Assembly: GCF_035969385.1 (NCBI RefSeq)
Contig: NZ_JAYKKJ010000005.1
Span: 1-64,000 of the forward strand
Reading direction: 5' to 3'
Length of the DNA: 64,000 nucleotides
DNA from: SELP01 sp035969385
GTDB lineage: Bacteria; Pseudomonadota; Alphaproteobacteria; Rhodobacterales; Rhodobacteraceae
In this document: piece by piece, positions 59,712-64,000 of the stretch
How positions within the stretch are numbered: position 1 is the first letter of the stretch
How the letters are laid out: each line of letters opens with the position of its first letter
Position numbers and translations under genes: made by a program
The notes under the pieces: model-generated
What the model saw: only the letters and a program-made list of their open reading frames with translations
Database searches by the model: none
What the model was told of the DNA's origin: nothing

Positions 59712-60410
59712 CTAGGCGCTTGTCCGGTCCACGTCAACGGGAAAGCGGGTGGCCATGTCGCGGGCCAGCGCCAGATCGGTCAGGTCGCACGGGCCTGCAG
59801 CGGCCGGACGCGCGCGCAGGCGAAAGGCCGCAAGCCGCACCTCGGCCGGGACATCGGCCGTGTATCCGGCCCGCACCAGCGCGGCGTCCGTGGCCGTGGC
59901 AAGGTCCTCGGGCGGGGCGTCGACAGCGACAGCCTCGGGCAGCACCGCCAGCCCCTGCCGCGCCAGCCTGCGCCAGTCGAACCGCGCGCCCGGGTCGATC
60001 TTGCGGCCCGGCGCGCAATCGGAATGGCCGATCACCCGCCCGGCCGGCACCGGCCAGCGGGCCATGATCCCGCGCAAGAGATCCTCAAGCGCGTCCATCT
60101 GCGGCGCGGCAAAGGGGGTGGCGCCGGTGTTGGACAGCTCGATCCCGATCGACCGGGAATTGATGTCCGTCACCGCGCCCCATGCCCCCGCGCCCGCGTG
60201 CCACGCGCGGTCAGCCTCGGTCACCAGCTGGGTTACATCCCCCTGTGGTGAAATCAGGTAATGGGCGGAGACCTCAGCCTCGGGCGAACACAGCGCCCGT
60301 TCCGCGGCGGCGCAGTCGGCCATCGCGGTGTAGTGGATCACGACCATGTCCGGTGTGGCCCCGTCGCGCCGGGGCCCGAAGTTCGGGCTATCGACCCTGC
60401 GCAGGGTCAG
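59712..60410 (-). CDS. N-acetylmuramoyl-L-alanine amidase, AmpD type
   Basis: An Amidase_2 protein of about 210-230 residues acting on peptidoglycan fragments. Zinc-ligand motifs: VVIHYTAM (His), VTEADRAWHAG (second His), VIGHSDCAPGRKIDPG (His, Cys/Asp), in the AmpD order. An ATG at 60347 begins just before VVIHYT, which is short of the family start. In-frame upstream sequence LRRVDSPNFGPRRDGATPD looks like the missing AmpD N-terminus, and the only start codon for it is CTG at 60410, overlapping the upstream stop. The extended start is used here and is uncertain. Confidence 0.85.
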   Translation of the reverse strand: MTLRRVDSPNFGPRRDGATPDMVVIHYTAMADCAAAERALCSPEAEVSAHYLISPQGDVTQLVTEADRAWHAGAGAWGAVTDINSRSIGIELSNTGATPFAAPQMDALEDLLRGIMARWPVPAGRVIGHSDCAPGRKIDPGARFDWRRLARQGLAVLPEAVAVDAPPEDLATATDAALVRAGYTADVPAEVRLAAFRLRARPAAAGPCDLTDLALARDMATRFPVDVDRTSA

Positions 60411-61123
60411 TTCCCGGCCTCTTGCTGGGCCGCGCGCACGGCGGCGCGGAAGGGTTCCGGGTCCCAGCCGCAGGCAAAACCGTCACCATCCGGGTCAATG
60501 CCCCTCGGGTCACGTTCCGGACCGCCCCGCGACAGGAAATCGCGCTGTGCCTCGTCGGGAGACGCGTATTTGGCGCAGTTCCGCTGGAACCGGCCCTGTC
60601 CCGACATGATAAAGCGGGAATACCATTCCTGCCCCTTCGCATTCGGCGCGTTCAATGCGTATTCGACAATATTCGGGCCCGCGTCCCCGTGCCGGGTCGG
60701 CACCGCGCCGGGATCGACGATCTGGTATTGATCGGCCATGCGGCTCAGGCGTTCGGCATCGGATTCGATGCTTTCACGGCCCGCAACCGCGTCGAAATCC
60801 TGTTCGTCGGAAATGCCGGAGTTGTTGATGACCGTGGGCGCCGCATTGGTGGGCGAAGCGTCGATGCCCTGCGTCCGGCCTGTTGCGGCGGCAACTTCGT
60901 CGATCTGCGCGCCGATCCCGGCGCTGGCAAGGTCGGACGACGGGATCGCCCCTTCGGACACGGTAGGTGCGGCAGGCAGGGCGCCCCGGCCTTCGGCGGC
61001 GGCGCGCTCCAGCTCGTAGGCAGTGTAATCGTCAAACCCCACGCCGCGCCCGCTGTCGGGCACTGCCGTGTCACAGGCGGCCAGCGCAAGCGCGGCTGCC
61101 CCCATCATCAAGAACTTCTTCAC
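60407..61123 (-). CDS. Lipoprotein with a C-terminal excalibur-like motif
   Basis: A 238-residue protein with a lipobox (LALAAC; the cysteine near residue 17). The middle is low-complexity and acidic. The C-terminus has GIDPDGDGFACGWDPEPFR, the DxDxDGxxC signature of excalibur calcium-binding domains. Likely envelope-associated; role unknown. It precedes ampD with its stop overlapping. Confidence 0.78.
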   Translation of the reverse strand: MKKFLMMGAAALALAACDTAVPDSGRGVGFDDYTAYELERAAAEGRGALPAAPTVSEGAIPSSDLASAGIGAQIDEVAAATGRTQGIDASPTNAAPTVINNSGISDEQDFDAVAGRESIESDAERLSRMADQYQIVDPGAVPTRHGDAGPNIVEYALNAPNAKGQEWYSRFIMSGQGRFQRNCAKYASPDEAQRDFLSRGGPERDPRGIDPDGDGFACGWDPEPFRAAVRAAQQEAGN

Positions 61124-61160
61124 CGGTCTTCCCTACCTCGGGTCTGTCTGACCTTTGCCT

Positions 61161-62636
61161 TTACCACCACTTCTGCGGTTTGGCTACAAAGCCGGCGGCG
61201 CCTTCCAGCGCATAGGCGATGTTCAGCAAATCGGCCTCTTCCCACGGACGGCCAATCAATTGCAGGCCCAGCGGAAGCCCCTTGGCATCCAGCCCGGTCG
61301 GCACGCTGATCCCGGGCAAACCGGCAAGGTTCACCGTGACGGTGAACACGTCGTTCAGGTACATCTCGACCGGATCGGCGTGGGTCGTGCCCAGCGCGAA
61401 GGCCGCCGAGGGGGTAGCCGGGGTCAGGATTGCATCCACGCCTTCGGCAAAGACCGTTTCGAAATCCTGCTTGATCAGGGTGCGGACCCGGCGAGCGCGG
61501 TTGTAATAGGCGTCATAGAACCCGGCGGACAGCACGTAGGTGCCGACCATAACCCGGCGCTGGACCTCTGGCCCGAACCCTTCGGCGCGGGTCTTTTCGT
61601 ACATTTCAGTGATGCCGTCGCCCTGCGCCAGCTTGGCGCGGTGGCCAAAGCGGACCCCGTCATAGCGGGCAAGGTTGCTGGACGCCTCGGCCGGGGCGAT
61701 CACGTAATAGGCGGGCAGCGCGTATTTCGTGTGCGGCAGGCTGATATCGACCAGCTTGGCACCGGCGTCCTTCAGCATCTCGGCCCCATCGGCCCAGAGC
61801 TTTTCAATCTCGGCGGGCATCCCGTCCATCCGGTATTCCTTGGGGATACCGATGGTCTTGCCCTTGATGTCACCGGTCAGCGCGGCTTCGAAATCCGGCA
61901 CGGCCAGATCGGCGCTGGTGCTGTCCTTCGGGTCATGGCCGCACATGGCCTGCAGCATGATCGCCGCATCGCGCACGTCCTTGGTCATCGGGCCGGCCTG
62001 ATCCAGGGACGAGGCAAAGGCGACGATACCCCAACGGGAACAGCGGCCATAGGTCGGCTTGATCCCGGTGATGCCGGTAAAGGCGGCAGGCTGGCGGATC
62101 GACCCGCCGGTGTCGGTTCCGGTCGCGCCAAGGCACAGGTCGGCGGCCACGGCGGCGGCGGACCCGCCCGACGACCCGCCGGGGGTCAGGGCCACGTCGT
62201 CCACCTTCCACGGGTTCACCGCATTGCCATAGCAGGAGGTCTCGTTCGACGAGCCCATGGCGAATTCATCCATGTTCAGCTTGCCCAGCATGACCGCGCC
62301 ATTGGCGAAAAGCTGGCTACTGACGGTCGATTCATACTCGGGCTTGAAGCCCTCCAGAATGCGGCTTGCCGCCTGGCTGGCGACGCCCTTGGTGCAGAAC
62401 AGATCCTTGATGCCAAGGGGGATGCCGTTCAGCGACGGAGCATCAACACCCTTACGGGCATCCGCCGCGCGGGCCTGCTCCAGCGCGATCTCGGGGGTCT
62501 TGTGCACGAAGGCGCCCAGCGCATCCGCGGCGTCGATGGCCGACAGGCAGGCTTCGGTCAGTTCGACACTCGTCACGTCACCCTTGCGCATCGCGTCGCG
62601 GGCTTCGGAAATCTTCAGTTTGGTCAGGTCGGACAT
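61161..62636 (-). CDS. gatA: Asp-tRNA(Asn)/Glu-tRNA(Gln) amidotransferase subunit A
   Basis: A 491-residue amidase that supplies ammonia for mischarged tRNA repair. The Ser-cisSer-Lys triad is visible: Lys in GIPLGIKDLFCTKG, the cis-Ser and Ser in TPGGSSGGSAAAVAA and TDTGGSIRQPAAF. The start at 62636 has GGAG upstream; ATG 62645 is an alternative. gatC lies 5 bases before it. gatB is not in the window. Confidence 0.96.
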   Translation of the reverse strand: MSDLTKLKISEARDAMRKGDVTSVELTEACLSAIDAADALGAFVHKTPEIALEQARAADARKGVDAPSLNGIPLGIKDLFCTKGVASQAASRILEGFKPEYESTVSSQLFANGAVMLGKLNMDEFAMGSSNETSCYGNAVNPWKVDDVALTPGGSSGGSAAAVAADLCLGATGTDTGGSIRQPAAFTGITGIKPTYGRCSRWGIVAFASSLDQAGPMTKDVRDAAIMLQAMCGHDPKDSTSADLAVPDFEAALTGDIKGKTIGIPKEYRMDGMPAEIEKLWADGAEMLKDAGAKLVDISLPHTKYALPAYYVIAPAEASSNLARYDGVRFGHRAKLAQGDGITEMYEKTRAEGFGPEVQRRVMVGTYVLSAGFYDAYYNRARRVRTLIKQDFETVFAEGVDAILTPATPSAAFALGTTHADPVEMYLNDVFTVTVNLAGLPGISVPTGLDAKGLPLGLQLIGRPWEEADLLNIAYALEGAAGFVAKPQKWW

Positions 62637-62641
62637 GGGGC

Positions 62642-62929
62642 TCACTCCACCACTTTCGGCACGGCAAAAAACCCTTCGCGGGCATCGGGGGCATTGGCCA
62701 GAACGGCGGCCTGCTGATTGCCGTCGGTCACAACATCGTCGCGCCGCTTGAGCCGCTGCGGCGTCACACTGGTCATCGGCTCCACGCCGTCCACGTCCAC
62801 CTCGTTCAATTGCTCGATAAAACCAAGGATCGCACTGAATTCCTGCGCCAGCGCCGGTAGGCGATCCTCTTCCACCTTGATCCGGGCCAGCTTGGCCACC
62901 CGGCGGGCGGTTTCGATGTCGATGGACAT
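62642..62929 (-). CDS. gatC: Asp-tRNA(Asn)/Glu-tRNA(Gln) amidotransferase subunit C
   Basis: A 95-residue protein: MSIDIETARRVAKLARIKV, then ILGFIEQLNEVDVDGVEPMTSV and REGFFAVPKVVE. This is the typical GatC belt linking GatA and GatB. First gene of the gatCA operon. Confidence 0.96.
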   Translation of the reverse strand: MSIDIETARRVAKLARIKVEEDRLPALAQEFSAILGFIEQLNEVDVDGVEPMTSVTPQRLKRRDDVVTDGNQQAAVLANAPDAREGFFAVPKVVE

Positions 62930-63086
62930 GGGGGCATCCCTTACGTGTCGATTTCGTCGTTCCGCCCGCGTTTAACGCGCAGGACGGGGCGGAGCAAGAG
63001 AGCGCGGGCGCACGGCCCGTCTTAACCGCCCGTTAACCAAGCTTGCGCAAACCTTGCCGCCGGGACAGGTGAAAGGGCGCGGCTGG

Positions 63087-64000
63087 ATGCTGCATCTTCT
63101 GACAACGATCGGTGACCGGAAGGACGCCACCAAAGGGCCGCAGCCCCGGACAGCGCTTGGCCGTGCGGTGTTGCGCCAGGGTGTCAGTTCCGCGCGCAAG
63201 ATCGCGGATGCTGAACGGGACGCTGTCCGGCGCGACGCGCGGCTGGCCGATGCGTTCCGGCTGGGCCTTTATATCCCGGCCGCCACCATCGCCGCGGCCG
63301 AGGCCGAGGTCGCCGGAGCGGGGGTCATCGACCCCGTCGAGACCCCGCCGGATCCGCGCCTCCCGCGGCAGTTGTCGCCCGAGATTTGCCAGGCCGCCCG
63401 CGTTCTGCCCTGGCGGCGGATCGGGGGGCAGGCCGTCCTGTTGACCAGCCAGCCGGATCTGCTCGACCGGTATGGCGACCTGTTGCAACAGACATTCGGC
63501 ACCTTCCGCTTTGCCGTCACGACGGACGAAGGGTTAGACGCGGCCCTGGAACGGCTTGCCAGCGGCCTGCTGATCAACCGGGCCGAAGCCCTGGTTCCCA
63601 GCCCCGAAAGCTGCCGGACATGGAACCCGGGACGCGCCACGCTCTGGACGGTATCCGTTCTGGCCGCCTGTGTTGCGTTCTGGCTGGTCGCACCGGGGGT
63701 TGCAGTGGCGGCGCTCTACGGTTGGGCGATCCTGACGCTTGTCCTTCACATGGGCCTAAAGCTGGCCGCGCTCGCCGTCATGCGCCGGGACCGGCGCGAT
63801 GAGGCCTCCGCCGCCGCCGAACCGCTTCGTCTGCCGATCGTGACGGTACTTGTCCCGCTATTCAAAGAGGAAGACATCGCGGGCCATCTGGTGGCGCGGC
63901 TGGCGAAACTGGACTACCCGCGTGAACTTCTCGATATTTGCCTGCTGTTGGAAGAAGACGACCAGACCACCCGCAGCGTGCTGCGCGAAACGAACCTGCC
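63087..64000 (+). CDS. Family 2 glycosyltransferase, cut off by the right edge
   Basis: The visible 304 codons from ATG 63087 include an N-terminal regulatory-like region (LADAFRLGLYIPAATIAAAEAEVAG, a T2SSE-N-like helix bundle), two membrane segments (WTVSVLAACVAFWLVAPGVAVAALYGWAILTLVLHM) and the start of a GT2 domain (VTVLVPLFKEEDIAGHLVARLAKLDYPRELLDICLLLEEDDQTT, the DDQT acidic pair). The C-terminal two-thirds of the domain lie beyond the window. Related to inner-membrane exopolysaccharide or cellulose-type synthases. Confidence 0.85.
   Translation, partial: MLHLLTTIGDRKDATKGPQPRTALGRAVLRQGVSSARKIADAERDAVRRDARLADAFRLGLYIPAATIAAAEAEVAGAGVIDPVETPPDPRLPRQLSPEICQAARVLPWRRIGGQAVLLTSQPDLLDRYGDLLQQTFGTFRFAVTTDEGLDAALERLASGLLINRAEALVPSPESCRTWNPGRATLWTVSVLAACVAFWLVAPGVAVAALYGWAILTLVLHMGLKLAALAVMRRDRRDEASAAAEPLRLPIVTVLVPLFKEEDIAGHLVARLAKLDYPRELLDICLLLEEDDQTTRSVLRETNL

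Noticed and set aside
59222..60251. Long plus-strand frames across rnpB
   Set aside because: The region is the RNase P RNA gene and antisense ampD; the frames are Pro/Arg-rich artefacts.

Overview
This window looks like chromosomal DNA of a Rhodobacterales (Roseobacter-group) alphaproteobacterium. The evidence is the high-GC core with the gene order yacG / RNase E-G homologue / maf / infA / LMW phosphatase / UPF0262 / hisD / DUF2948 / murA, the family-specific small proteins, and an RNase P RNA gene beside an AmpD-type amidase. No species is claimed.

Layout. (1) 1-1802: metal-responsive MerR regulator divergent from a cation diffusion facilitator and an ICMT/PEMT-like membrane methyltransferase, with a textbook 19-bp-spaced MerR promoter. 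(2) 2132-13084: a catabolic operon on the minus strand. It encodes a peptide-type periplasmic binding protein, two permeases, a fused double ATPase, a GH4 alpha-galactosidase-like enzyme, a tryptophan-halogenase-family flavoprotein and 2-keto-3-deoxygalactonate kinase, and an AraC-type regulator faces it. The content matches the rhizobial agp type of alpha-galactoside locus. (3) About 13702-42038: an integrated element of about 28.3 kb. A 14-bp sequence identical to the 3' end of the tRNA-Phe gene (42025-42100) recurs at 13702-13715, 144 bp before a P4-type integrase. The element carries an IS5-family insertion sequence, a complete-looking BREX phage-defence operon, two tRNA genes, several small secreted or membrane proteins, an HD hydrolase, an interrupted gene and a replication/regulation end (primase-helicase-like protein, AlpA). 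(4) 42025-64000: core chromosome, including tRNA-Phe, tRNA-Thr, rnpB, rpmG, gatCA, murA and hisD. At the right edge a family 2 glycosyltransferase gene is cut off.

The most interesting object is the BREX operon (31399 down to 17568, seven genes in eight reading frames, mostly overlapping or a few bases apart): brxE-brxA-brxB-brxC-pglX-pglZ-brxL. It combines BrxE, known as a type 6 marker, with BrxL, a type 1/type 4 effector. Its PglX is split in two at an ATGA overlap between the methyltransferase and target-recognition halves. Its BrxL ends in a domain closely resembling the MIT C-terminal (MITD1-like) domain, where I see no Lon-type protease dyad. These three features together suggest a distinct BREX variant.

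Limits: everything is read by eye from the sequence and from memory of protein families. Exact starts are chosen from ribosome-binding sites and overlaps, and no homology search was run.
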